From positions 1-64,000 of the forward strand of contig CP012817.1 in the NCBI GenBank assembly GCA_001936135.1: DNA of 64,000 nt, in the 5' to 3' direction. The notes beneath the pieces were generated by a model. That model was given only the letters and a program-made list of their open reading frames with translations. It ran no database searches and had not been told where the DNA came from. Made by a program: the position numbers and the translations under genes. This DNA is from Saccharomycopsis fibuligera x Saccharomycopsis cf. fibuligera (Eukaryota > Ascomycota > Saccharomycetes > Ascoideales > Saccharomycopsidaceae). Below are positions 32,754 to 43,000 of the stretch, piece by piece. The first letter of the stretch is position 1. The number at the start of each line of letters is the position of its first letter.

Positions 32754-33794
32754 ATGCCTAGCAGTCCAACTGTTGAATTGCATAATGCTAGTAAGCCTAA
32801 TACGCTGGCAGCTGAACATAAAGATGAACCGGTATCCAATACTGAACCTGCTGATGTGGATATGCAGACAGAAAAAGAGGCTCCTAATATTGCAGAATCA
32901 AAGCAATCTCCTGCTAATGAAAACGCTGGTGTAGGTGCTGAAGAAGATGAAACTGATGAAGAATATGGAAATCTTGGCAAATCGGTATTACCGATAGCCA
33001 AAGTGAAGAGAATCTTAAAAGTTGATAATAGTTATTTACCAACCACTGAATCAAGTGTTTTCACAGTGGCCAAATCAACTGAATTTTTCATTCAACATTT
33101 AGCGATGCAAGCTTACTCAAATGCAAAAATTGAAAAAAGAAAAAGATTGCAATATAAAGATTTTAGTAGCGCGGTATCGAATCATGAAAATTTATTTTTT
33201 TTAAAAAAAATGGTCCCACCAACAGTTAGTGTTAGAAAACTTGCAGCTAGTGATTCGATAAAGTATAGTAAGAGTAGAAGTCAAATTAAAAATACGGTAA
33301 AGGCTAAGAAATCTACAGTGACTAAAGAAATTAAAGAAACAGCTTTAAAAGCAGAGAGAGACGAAAAAGTTGGAAATTCAGAGACGCTGTCTGTTAAGAA
33401 CAGCAGTAAAACATTACCAAAGGGTCAACAAGTATTAAATTTCAAAAAATTGAAAAATGAAGCTTCAAATGAGGCAGATGATGCCGAAGTACAAAAATAT
33501 TTGGTTGATTCAGAGCCAGATATGTCAGAAAATGAGGATCAAATAGAAATTGATTTAGATAATAATGATGAAGGTAATGATGATCTGAGAATAGTTGGGG
33601 AAGCTAATACTACTGCTACCGACACTGCTGAAAATGCTGCCGCTACTGCTGTTGATAGTGCTACTACTGATGCAAGTACAGTGGTGGCAGTTGATCGTTT
33701 TGAAGCCAACAAAAAGGAAACTGCCAGGCAGCAAGATACTCCACAATTGCACACATCAAAGCAAGATGCTGAGAATTCAACAGTAGAAAACTAA
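32754..33794 (+). CDS. Histone-fold protein, Dpb3/Dls1 (POLE4/CHRAC) type
   Basis: The 346-residue protein has one clear domain, a histone fold of the NF-Y/CBF class at about residues 80-165: LPIAKVKRILKVDNSYLP, then FTVAKSTEFFIQHLAMQAY, then RLQYKDFSSAV and LFFLKKMVPP. The PIxKVKRI opening and AxELFIxxL-like middle helix fit the family of yeast Dpb3 (DNA polymerase epsilon subunit) and Dls1 (ISW2 chromatin remodeller). Flanks are charged and disordered, with an acidic/Ala/Thr-rich tail. Dpb3 also has a long acidic tail, although this protein is larger (Dpb3 about 200 residues). Bur6 and Hap5 belong to the same fold class and are less good matches. Nuclear location is likely. Confidence 0.65.
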   Translation: MPSSPTVELHNASKPNTLAAEHKDEPVSNTEPADVDMQTEKEAPNIAESKQSPANENAGVGAEEDETDEEYGNLGKSVLPIAKVKRILKVDNSYLPTTESSVFTVAKSTEFFIQHLAMQAYSNAKIEKRKRLQYKDFSSAVSNHENLFFLKKMVPPTVSVRKLAASDSIKYSKSRSQIKNTVKAKKSTVTKEIKETALKAERDEKVGNSETLSVKNSSKTLPKGQQVLNFKKLKNEASNEADDAEVQKYLVDSEPDMSENEDQIEIDLDNNDEGNDDLRIVGEANTTATDTAENAAATAVDSATTDASTVVAVDRFEANKKETARQQDTPQLHTSKQDAENSTVEN

Positions 33795-33983
33795 TTTTGG
33801 AAGAAAAGTACTACAGAATTTATTATTTCCTTGTCTTTTTAAATAATTCATGAACACTCATTCTTTGTAATTTTTCGTACAATAAAACGATAGAGTAGTA
33901 AACAGAAAGCAATAAACTAACAAAAGTAATAAAGTGTAATCCATACATTGATTATATATACAAGCCAATCCCTAAACAATAAA

Positions 33984-34427
33984 TCAACCTCTTTCTATAT
34001 TTCTTTCATTCATAACGTGATCTTCAGTTTCTTCAGGACCATAAACAATATACTCATTAAGTTTTTTAAGATATAATTCTGGATCCATTGGACCTTTGAA
34101 ACCGGCAAAGGTATTTTTAACTTCTGGAATACTACTGGACACCAATGGAGTCAACTCTTTATTCCATACTTCAGCAGCAGGAGGTACATAAGTTCTAACT
34201 TTTGCCCAATCCATAACGTAACCCCCAAATTTGGTATGGAACCCAATACCGGTGGATCTGGTACCTTTGTAAAAAGTCTTGTTACCTTGTTTTGTGGTCA
34301 ATGCATGTCTTTTGGAACCGGTTTTAGTTCTACCATAGTATAAAGTACCATCACGGGTTTTTCTCCACGGCCTTCTAAGAGCCGAGACTGTCGTCTGGTG
34401 GAATAGACTTACTGGAGATGTCTTCAT
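33984..34427 (-). CDS. MRPL27: Mitochondrial ribosomal protein mL41 (Mrpl27)
   Basis: The 147-residue protein of the mitochondrial large ribosomal subunit matches yeast Mrpl27 (146 residues) over its length: [72 protein letters not shown] and [16 protein letters not shown]. The basic N-terminus doubles as an import signal. It is convergent with the histone-fold gene, only 189 bp away. Confidence 0.95.
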   Translation of the reverse strand: MKTSPVSLFHQTTVSALRRPWRKTRDGTLYYGRTKTGSKRHALTTKQGNKTFYKGTRSTGIGFHTKFGGYVMDWAKVRTYVPPAAEVWNKELTPLVSSSIPEVKNTFAGFKGPMDPELYLKKLNEYIVYGPEETEDHVMNERNIERG

Positions 34428-35323
34428 ATTAGTATCGTGTGGTGCGATGCGGTGTATGGTATTAATGATCCTCAGAATGTCTTGATCTATTCATCTTGTT
34501 CATATATCACTCATGTTCGTTCTGAATATTTTCATCTCTGTAAGTTGAACTGAAAAAATGGTATTTGACGGGTAATCATTGAGATATACCGTAATGGTGG
34601 GTCTTGCGAGCTTCTTGAGCTGCTTAGTCATATTCTAAGGCAGCTAGAAGATGTCTAGTAATGACAGCTACTTTGAAAACTATGACAGAACGTGGAAATG
34701 TTGAAAGCATTTATGGCTATTCAAGGGTCACCGAAAATTGTGGAATACTTCAAGTGTTGTGTGTGTGTGTGTGTGTGTGTGTGCTTTGAGAATATTGTCA
34801 AACTTGGAGTGGATTTCTTGCTGAGACTGTACTAACGCATACAATTGTTTCCTATGAGTATGAGATGAGCTATGCTGTTTTGAAAGCTTATGGCGCAGAA
34901 ACAACCAAAATTTGCCATACAAACGAATTCTAGGCTAGAAAACTATCTCTTTACATGTGTAACAATCTCCTTAATCATAATAAGTTATTACAAAGTTATG
35001 GTTGTGGTGACATAATCACAAGTCACGTGCTTTGCTTTGTTTCAGAAAGCAGGATGGTGTCTCTTTCTCACTCTTTCTCAAAGCTTCAGAGAGCCAAGAA
35101 AGAGAGAAAATACTGTGATCAGATCCCAGATCAAGACCGTACATATATCACCACGCGCGTCTACTTTCTTCACATCTAGCAAGCCTACCCACACATACTT
35201 TATCTTCCAAATACACACATGTTCCCATAATACTCTCCTCTCCACCTATCGACTCCAAACGCTCTTTTGTTTTGTCTTTCTTCGCTTTGCTTCCCTTCGC
35301 TTTCTACTTGCTGACCTGTCACC
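34428..35323. other. Intergenic region with (TG)13 microsatellite
   Basis: A TG dinucleotide run lies at 34758-34783. The last 250 bp before KCH1 are CT-rich (TCTCCTCTCC, CTTTCTTCGC), as in many yeast leaders. The hypothetical ORFs here overlap each other and look spurious. Confidence 0.5.
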
Positions 35324-37777
35324 ATGTTTGGAGGGAAAAACTCCATCAACTGGAAGTGGGAAATTGATAACAACACTTTTGACTTGGTGAACGTCTCCCA
35401 GTTCAAAAACACCCATTTTTCCACGATCCTTGCCTTCGTCTTGGCTATAATCCAAATCCTTTTAACGATTGCCCTCTATGCATTAGATTGTTATACTTGT
35501 GTTAAACTTCTCGCTTATAACCAATGGGCTAGTGAAATTCAACCCTTTATTTCCATTAAGATCTCTCGGTGGATTTTCAGCGGCTGTATCTTACTTTCTC
35601 TTCTTTTATTGATTTATGAATGGATTTACGGTATCAGAGTTTACAAAACTAGAAATATTTCCCTAACTTATACAAATAGTGTTGCCAGATTCTTGTGGTC
35701 ATGCAAAGGTTATTCTTACTTTTGCCTTTATGATCAAATCACTCCCAAAAACTTTTTTGATTATTGTGCTTTTTTCATATACTTTACATTTAAAGGTTGT
35801 ATCAAACTTTTGTTGGCTGATTCTCCTAGACAAGTAATCAATGGTTTGACTATTTATTCAGTCGTTAAAGATCATCGTGAACAAATTGTTTCCGCTTATG
35901 AAAGCTTGAGTACTAACGGGGTCAAAGATACATGGGCTATTGTTTTCACCATCATGGGGCTTTCATTTATTATTTGGTTGATTTTCATTTTCAAATTTTG
36001 TTTTGCATTATTGATTTCCGCGTGTGTTGTTACTAAAATTAATCAAGAAGGTTATGTTTTGAAGCAGTTTGTCTGTGTCAGAATCAATGAGAGAGTTAGA
36101 GAGTTATCTTCTAAATATCACAAAGAATCTCTTAAACAATTGAAGGAGGAAAATTCTCGTTTGGGCTTGAAACCGACCTTACCTATCCTACCTGATTATG
36201 ATGATGATGATAACTATTCTTATAGTGGTCGTCCTACCGGTATTCAACGTGGTAATTCTGTATCTCAAAAATTTAGTAATCTTAGAAGATCTTTAAGAAA
36301 ATCAGGTGTGGATTTACTTCCTTTAAACAAGCAAACTGCTCCTCCTCCTCCATTACCAACTTATCTATCAAATACCTTACAACAAAAACAATCAATGAAC
36401 AGTTTGAATCAAGAAACTCCTCAAGATGCAATGTCACCAATCTATGCTTCGAATTATGGTAAATTCGATAAACCACAGCCAGCTAGAACTTTGGCACATA
36501 GTAACTCGAATCCAAGTATAAGAACCACTAACACTAATCATTCGCTTCAATCAACAAATGCTGGTAGTTCGAAATATGCTGGTGCTCCTCCTAAGGGGCC
36601 TTATCAAAACCCACGTTTTTACAGTCAAAGTGATGATTTCGCTTCTTCTAAAGATAATTTACTAGCTTCAAATACTGGTAATTCTTACAAGCACCAGAAA
36701 CTACAACAACAGCAGACAGGTCCAATTCAACCGCCTCGTGAAATGCCTAGACCTCATCCTTTGGAATCATCATACACGGGATCTACTTATACTAATTCAG
36801 GAGCGGCTAACAATAATTATAGAGCACCATCTCAAACAAATTACGCAACTAGTAATTTCACTGGTGGTACATTGGTAAATAATAATACGGGAAACGATAA
36901 TAATGCTTATAACAGTAGTGCACCTTACCCAACTGATCCCTCGCAAATGACAGGTGGTGGTTCAGTAGTAGATTTTAACCAGCACCACAGTCAATACGAT
37001 TATCAACCTCAGGACATTATAAGGGACAATATGAGCACCAATAATATAAGTGCATCTAACTCTCAAACGCACTACAGCAATCATCAAATAACCACTGAAA
37101 GTTTTGACGTCATTCCTGTTGGACCGATACATACTGCTACTAATTCCACCGCTCATATACCACCATATCCATCGAATAATCCAAGTAGTAGAAATTTCTC
37201 TCCAGGTTCAGTTGTCAATGGTTCATTTACCCCAATGATGACTGGTCAAACTACTTCTGGAAGTTTGACTACCACTAGTAATACCAGCACTACGACTCCA
37301 TATCCGACTACAAATTCATTAAGTATGATTCCAGAAACTACTGACGTGTCATCAGATACAGCATCAACCAGTTACGCTGGCAATACTTCACAAGCACCGT
37401 ATCCTACCATGAGAAGCCTGCTTGATCCTTCCATGATGAATAATCAAGCAAATATTAGGGATAATGATGATGGATCACTAATCATGACTAATGTTACATC
37501 ATCTCAAATGTCTCCACTAAATAACAATGCCAACAGTAATAACAATTTACCATATTCTAATAATGTTAGCACCAGACCACTGCGAACCAGTTTAAGGCCA
37601 GAAATGGCAACAACAGCAAGGCTAAACACTTCAGGTGCAGTTGATCAAAATTCAAGATTATTGTTGATCAATAATTTGTATGGCGGAGAAGTTGATCATG
37701 GAGATACAGGAGTAAGTCCAATTTTACCAACTTATAAAGATATGGGTTTGGAAGAATACTTGGGTAAAAAGCGTTAA
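35324..37777 (+). CDS. KCH1: Kch1/Prm6-family low-affinity potassium transporter
   Basis: The 817-residue plasma-membrane protein has the family N-terminus (WKWEIDNNTFDLVNVSQF) and about four membrane segments in residues 30-240: STILAFVLAIIQILLTIAL, WIFSGCILLSLLLLIYEW, FFDYCAFFIYFTFKG and IVFTIMGLSFIIWLIFIF. Family motifs YVLKQFVCVRINERVREL and PTLPILPDYDDDD follow. Yeast Kch1 and Prm6 mediate potassium influx that activates calcium uptake during pheromone and stress responses. The long C-terminal half (about residues 330-780) is Asn/Ser/Thr-rich and disordered, and makes the protein much longer than Kch1 (about 500). The end YKDMGLEEYLGKKR may be conserved. The start is the first ATG after a CT-rich leader. 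Confidence 0.85.
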   Translation: MFGGKNSINWKWEIDNNTFDLVNVSQFKNTHFSTILAFVLAIIQILLTIALYALDCYTCVKLLAYNQWASEIQPFISIKISRWIFSGCILLSLLLLIYEWIYGIRVYKTRNISLTYTNSVARFLWSCKGYSYFCLYDQITPKNFFDYCAFFIYFTFKGCIKLLLADSPRQVINGLTIYSVVKDHREQIVSAYESLSTNGVKDTWAIVFTIMGLSFIIWLIFIFKFCFALLISACVVTKINQEGYVLKQFVCVRINERVRELSSKYHKESLKQLKEENSRLGLKPTLPILPDYDDDDNYSYSGRPTGIQRGNSVSQKFSNLRRSLRKSGVDLLPLNKQTAPPPPLPTYLSNTLQQKQSMNSLNQETPQDAMSPIYASNYGKFDKPQPARTLAHSNSNPSIRTTNTNHSLQSTNAGSSKYAGAPPKGPYQNPRFYSQSDDFASSKDNLLASNTGNSYKHQKLQQQQTGPIQPPREMPRPHPLESSYTGSTYTNSGAANNNYRAPSQTNYATSNFTGGTLVNNNTGNDNNAYNSSAPYPTDPSQMTGGGSVVDFNQHHSQYDYQPQDIIRDNMSTNNISASNSQTHYSNHQITTESFDVIPVGPIHTATNSTAHIPPYPSNNPSSRNFSPGSVVNGSFTPMMTGQTTSGSLTTTSNTSTTTPYPTTNSLSMIPETTDVSSDTASTSYAGNTSQAPYPTMRSLLDPSMMNNQANIRDNDDGSLIMTNVTSSQMSPLNNNANSNNNLPYSNNVSTRPLRTSLRPEMATTARLNTSGAVDQNSRLLLINNLYGGEVDHGDTGVSPILPTYKDMGLEEYLGKKR

Positions 37778-39310
37778 TACTTAATGCTCAATCCTTGATA
37801 TTTGCTGTTGATGCTATTTTTATAAACACATTCTACTACTACGGTAACTTTCGATTCTGTTCGGTTCTACTAAATCCTTCAATTGGTTCATTTCATTCAG
37901 TCTTATCTGTACATGATTTTTATTTTATACCTTACTCAACATGTCACCTTTTTTTTCTATTATTACTTTACTAAATGTTTTTTTTTTTTTTTTTTTTTTT
38001 TTTTTTGAACTTCAAATGCACAAAACATATGGTCTGATTTATGCTCTCAGTGACTCTTATTTACCTTGTTTCATTTTTTTGTTTTTATTATTCTTTTGTC
38101 TTGCTTTTGCTATGTTTACTATCCCGGTATCCTAGTGCACACTATACTCATTTTGGTTTTTGCTTTGCTTTCATCGTTTTAGACATTGATCTCGTCACTA
38201 TAAAAACTTCATTGCTGAAACCATTTTTCATTTTTTGAATCTCGCTTTACCTTGCTTCTTTTCTTTTTGTTCGCTCTGTGTTGTTGTTTTCCATAGCTTG
38301 CTGTTTACTGTTTTATTCTTTCATTATTACTATTGTTTTTTTCGTTTATTTTGTTTTTGTTTTTTTGTTCAAAAGCAGCTTTGTAACATACCTATGAATT
38401 ACTCATCTTATTCTCTTCCAATTATGCCACTACTTTGAGAATCTCCACTGTAACTTGGACAACCATGTTGCTTCTGTAGAAGATTACTGTTGCAATTTAC
38501 CTTTTAGAAAGTATTGTTTATTAATTTACCATGATACTCCTTAAAATTAACTATTCAATCAGAAGTAATCACTATTTCTCTATTTAGTTGTACTTAGGTA
38601 ATAGATTATTGCTTGATCCACCTGCCAACCACTACATGCTTCTGAGAAATATTAATCTCGATGTCGAATATTTACAGACGGTTGAAAAAGCATACGCTAT
38701 ATGTTAGCACACAATCGAATAACTTTTTTATAGGAAAGAGCCATTTAACTATAACACATTTTTTTTTGTGTATTCTGATGCTGCGAAAGAGATTACGTTA
38801 AACACAGTCTATATTTTTGCACTTTATCAGATTCTGTTTTGTTACCGTAGTTCAAACCCCAAGGAAGCGAGCTATGCAGTAACTAACTCAAATAAATGAA
38901 CGTTTTTTTTTTGTTTTTTTTTTGTTTTTTTTTTTTTTGTATATAACAAATAGAGTAAATAACCAAGGAAAAAATAGAATCAGAATCAGAATCAGAATCA
39001 GTAAAAAAAGATATACAAAGTAACTAAAACCTATTTACAGCATAACATGCATGACAATAAATTAAAAATTGCCAAGTAAAAAGAAAAGACTATTTCGTAA
39101 GAGATTCATTCAACAGAAAACCATGTGAGAACCATGCGCAAGTTATGTACATCATGGCTCATAGTGAATGTTAAAAAAAAAAAAAAAAAAGCGCCTCAAA
39201 CCCCGTAAAAGCTCCAAACTATCAGGGAACTTGCAGACATCGAAAGGCTTTGAAAGTCTTGCCGCTGAGCATCTGGTACCCGTATCAAAAACATGCCAGA
39301 TCATATCAGC
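37778..39310. other. Gene-free convergent region
   Basis: T-rich, with T runs at 37978-38006 and 38903-38938 (interrupted by G) and four AGAATC units at about 38976-38999. ORFs within are Phe/Leu-rich shadows of the T content. No RNA gene is seen. Confidence 0.5.
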
Positions 39311-39744
39311 TCATTTCTTTTGTTCAACAGCCAATTTGTCAGCTTCATATTCAGCTTTTAATTTCTTTAAGTCTTCTTCACTAACTGGAGGAATTTCAAT
39401 ATCTTCAAATTCATCCATCGCTAAAAAGCTATAAGTATAAAGATAAATTCCTACACTTAATCCACCAAGTATAGTGAAAGTAGCGGCATTACGCCAAAAA
39501 TATTGTTTTCTGGCCCTAAGCATGGCCGGTGTCATTTTCCATGTTCTTTGATCCTGGTATGGTGACGTTGGAAAACTATGAGTTTGAGTGTTAGTATTTT
39601 GCTCATCATAACACTAGGGCTTAGCAATAGTCCAGTATGGAGTTTGACATATTAATAAATTGGCTAATCATAGTGCAAAAGCAACAGCGCAAAATGCAAC
39701 CATCCAACATACATTGATCTTCTTAAAGGATATATGCTTCTCAT
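39311..39744 (-). CDS. COA3: Cytochrome c oxidase assembly factor Coa3, with 5' intron
   Basis: Inner-membrane assembly factor that with Cox14 binds newly made Cox1 and its translational activator. The visible single-exon frame (39311-39535) starts internally at MTPAMLRARKQYF. Upstream, the same frame reads FPTSPYQDQRTWK, which is the conserved stretch before MTPAM in yeast Coa3. I therefore place an intron at 39576-39712 (minus strand donor GTATGT, branch TACTAAC, acceptor ATAG). Exon 1 is 39744-39713, encoding MRSIYPLRRS plus two bases; exon 2 is 39575-39311. The product has 98 residues, near yeast length. It has one membrane segment (ATFTILGGLSVGIYLYTYSF), then an acidic FEDIEIPPVSEEDLKKLKAEYE tail typical of the family. 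Confidence 0.9.
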
Positions 39745-39912
39745 TGCTATTGATACTTGATGATGGTAGTGTAACGAGTATGCTAGATATCTGATGATCT
39801 GGCTCCTGCTTATTCCCTTTGGTTTTGTTTTTTTTTTCTTATTTTTTCGCTGATTTTTAGCTTCGTCAGTGGATTACATAAGCGTGCATATCATGCGAAG
39901 ACCACAAGAAAG

Positions 39913-39943
39913 AAAAAAAAAAATTTTTTTAATTAATCTCATC
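39913..39943 (+). promoter_or_regulatory. RRPE-like and PAC-like sites upstream of UTP18
   Basis: An AAAAATTTTTTT stretch around 39917-39930 resembles the ribosomal RNA processing element, and CTCATC at 39938-39943 is the core of the PAC element in reverse. They lie about 100 bp before the ATG, the usual place in yeast ribosome biogenesis genes. The sites are short, so chance is possible. Confidence 0.45.
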
Positions 39944-40039
39944 TTGAAGTGAATAACTATACTATACTACTCTGATCACTTATACCACTTAGCATCGATA
40001 GAATAAGCGTTAAATCACTGGTACAATAAACAATTCAAT

Positions 40040-41857
40040 ATGGCTAAAAAAGATACTAAGGGCAATAGACCTAAGAAACAGCTTTCAGTGCTTGACAAGA
40101 TCACCACAGCGCAAACATCAATTGATCTTGCCAAATTAAAAGAAGAAATTGAAGTGCCGCCAAAAGATGACGAAGAAATTGAACTTGAAAGATTGGTATT
40201 TGGTGATTTAGCTGGATTCGAAGCAAATTTGAAAGAAATTGATAATTTGCAAAACATTTCCAGTAGTGATGAAGAAGAGGAAGAATATAGTGATGATGAT
40301 AATATTAATATGGGTGATGAAATGTCAGGCAAAAATAATGGTCTTGAAGATTTGCAAGATGATATGTTGTTTTTTGTTGACGATGCAAATAAACAACAAC
40401 AGAGTAATGATGTAGATGTGGAAATGAAAGAAAATAATGTAGATAGTGGAGAAGAAAATTCTAGTGATGAAAATAGCAGTGACTCTGCCGCATGGAATGA
40501 TAGCGATGATGAAAGAATGAATATCAACTTGCTACAATCTTCAAAAATCCGCAAACTTAGAACTTCAAACAAAGAAGAAATAATCAATAGCAAACTTTTT
40601 ATAAATAGACTCAGAACACAATTTGAAAAGATTTACCCAAGACCATTATGGGCGGATCAAGTTGAAGAAAGTGATGATGATGAGAGCAGTGACAGTGAAG
40701 CCAACTTTACTGATGATGAACCAGTCACTGATACTGAAGATGATACTGAGGTCAGCACAACATATAATTCCAAATCATTCATCAAGTTAATAGAATCTAA
40801 TCTTTCATACAGAAGACAGAAACTTCCAAAACTTTTAACACCAAAAAATATAAATATATCAAGATTAAAAGATGCCAATTACAAGCATTTGTCAAGAGCC
40901 GCTATTCAAACTATTAAATTCCATTCTACTTTACCATTGCTTTTAACTGGTGGCTACGATAGAACTTTGCGTATATATAACATTGATGGTAAAAATAATA
41001 ATGTGGTAACCACGATGTTTTGGAAAAATTGTCCCATTCAAAATGCTTATTTTGCTCCAAATAATGGTAGCAATAAGGTATATTTGGCTGGTAGAAGAAA
41101 ATTCATGTACAAGTTAGACTTAGGATCTGGTGATATTGAAAAAATTACCAATTTATATGGTATAAAACATTTACAAAAAAGTTTTGAAAGTTTCAAGATT
41201 TCTCCATTGGGAAAATATATTGGCCTTATTGGTAATAACGGCTATGTCAACATTTTAGCGGTTGTTAGTGGCTCATTTGTTAAAAATTTTAAAATTGAAG
41301 GCGTGGTGGCTGATTTTGTTTGGAGTAGTACTGAAGAAATTCTTTTTATTACTAATAATCATGGTGAAGTTTATGAATTTGCTTTCAATAATAAAAATGT
41401 CATAAACAAGTGGCAAGATGAAAATGGTATTGGGATTACTAAAATGGCTCTTGGAGGAAAGAATGATAGATATTTGGCCATTGGATCTCAAAACGGTATC
41501 GTCAATATTTATGATAGACTCAAAGGATTTAAAACTATCGATAGTAATGGTAACATTGATGAAAATACCAATTTGCTTTACATCCCTAAACCACTTGGCA
41601 CAATAACAAATCTTGTGACTACTATTTCGTCACTTGAATTTAATTTTGATGGTCAATTATTATGTGTTGCTAGTAGGGCCAAGAAAGATGCTTTAAGGTT
41701 AGTGCATATTCCAAGTTGCTCTGTGTATCAAAACTGGCCGACTAGCGGTACCCCATTGGGCAAAGTTACTTCGGTAGCTTTTAGTCCAAATTCCGAAATG
41801 CTTGCCATCGGTAATGAGGCCGGTAAAGCCAGATTGTTTCAACTCAATGATTATTGA
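40040..41857 (+). CDS. UTP18: U3 snoRNP / SSU processome WD40 protein Utp18
   Basis: The 605-residue nucleolar protein is part of the UtpB module of the small-subunit processome, needed for 18S rRNA maturation. It starts with a basic segment (MAKKDTKGNRPKKQLSVLDK). A family motif follows (EEIELERLVFGDLAGFEANL), then acidic disordered DEEEEEYSDDDN stretches. A WD40 propeller occupies about residues 275-605, with AIQTIKFHSTLPLLLTGGYD, LRIYNIDGK, GRRKFMYKLDL, SPLGKYIGLIGNNGYVNIL, SLEFNFDGQLLCVAS and VAFSPNSEMLAIGNEAGKA. Yeast Utp18 has 594 residues. A short distance and divergent layout separate it from COA3 (295 bp shared). Confidence 0.92.
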   Translation: MAKKDTKGNRPKKQLSVLDKITTAQTSIDLAKLKEEIEVPPKDDEEIELERLVFGDLAGFEANLKEIDNLQNISSSDEEEEEYSDDDNINMGDEMSGKNNGLEDLQDDMLFFVDDANKQQQSNDVDVEMKENNVDSGEENSSDENSSDSAAWNDSDDERMNINLLQSSKIRKLRTSNKEEIINSKLFINRLRTQFEKIYPRPLWADQVEESDDDESSDSEANFTDDEPVTDTEDDTEVSTTYNSKSFIKLIESNLSYRRQKLPKLLTPKNINISRLKDANYKHLSRAAIQTIKFHSTLPLLLTGGYDRTLRIYNIDGKNNNVVTTMFWKNCPIQNAYFAPNNGSNKVYLAGRRKFMYKLDLGSGDIEKITNLYGIKHLQKSFESFKISPLGKYIGLIGNNGYVNILAVVSGSFVKNFKIEGVVADFVWSSTEEILFITNNHGEVYEFAFNNKNVINKWQDENGIGITKMALGGKNDRYLAIGSQNGIVNIYDRLKGFKTIDSNGNIDENTNLLYIPKPLGTITNLVTTISSLEFNFDGQLLCVASRAKKDALRLVHIPSCSVYQNWPTSGTPLGKVTSVAFSPNSEMLAIGNEAGKARLFQLNDY

Positions 41858-43000
41858 GCAAAGTGTATACATAAATATGGCAGAGACAATATTGCGTTTT
41901 TAGTTGTTTTTTTTTGTATGCTACTGTTATTATGGGATAATCACTAGTTAGTGTATTACCTTGCAACTTGCATTCTAGTCGAAACCATTAAAACTTATAT
42001 TGTAAAATTAATTCAATGAGACATTTTGTTTTATCTTTGTTCGTAAACGCTAAATTTTTATAAAAATTTTGCTCGATAAATTTGTCTCACTGATTGAAGG
42101 TTTTGGCTCAAAATGTGATTCAACACGCAACGCGCTATCTGGCGTAGGTTGTAGAATAGTTCCAGACTATCCAGGTCAAAATGTATCACCACCATCGTAC
42201 TATTCGCGCATGCTTGTCTCTTCCATTCCGAAACTTATTTTTAGATCTTAATAACGCTTCAAAAAATTTCTTGATATCTGTTGATGTCTGTTTTTGTGTT
42301 ATTTACGATATATATTGCTACGTCGACTAAAAACGCAAAAAACCTACAAAGATAACGGGTTTCGTGCAAACAATAAAAGCACAGAAAGAAAACACAATAG
42401 CAAAGATGACGGAAGTTTCAATTTTTTACGATTTTCCTTAGTATAATGTACCGGCAAATCCCTAAACATTAAATTTGACAGATGATGTTTTGAATGGCTA
42501 TTATCCCTCTAACATATGATGGGGAAAATAGAGCGTTAATTTTATGTGTGTCTTGGTCAGAGCTGTGCATGCATAAATCTTTATGACATGTATTTAACAA
42601 TTTTTTCTGGTTATGCAGATTCCAAATACATGTAAAAAAGACAGAATTAGGCAAAAATTAAAAAACCTTTATTATAAAGGTAATTTCAAAGTAGTTTGGA
42701 AGTGGAATATGTCTTTCAAGTCACTATAGAACGATATTTTGTTTGTTTTGTCTGGTTATTTTTTGTATAAACTGTAGGTTATATTTGAAAATCACATTCC
42801 ATGATCAAGCAGATGAAAATATTAGAAAAAGCTATTTAAGGCGGCTTTGCTTCATCACTAAAGGAACAGAAATGGTCTTCTATTAAAGTTTAATACAACA
42901 ACAATTATAACAACACTTTTTCTACACATTTCGAAACTTTTACGCTCCTTATCAAAATTTTTCTGAAATCTTTTTTCAATTTGTACCAATCTTCGCCACA
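41858..43000. other. Intergenic region upstream of the AA9 gene
   Basis: AT-rich. CTATTTAAGG at about 42832-42841 may be a TATA-like element 160 bp before the AA9 ATG, followed by an AC-rich leader (CAACAACAATTATAACAAC). A 60-codon ORF at 42069 shows no recognisable feature. Confidence 0.45.

Noticed and set aside
38845-38870. TAGTTCAAACCCCAA as a tRNA B box
   Set aside because: The match to GGTTCGANTCC is poor, and no A box or cloverleaf can be built around it.
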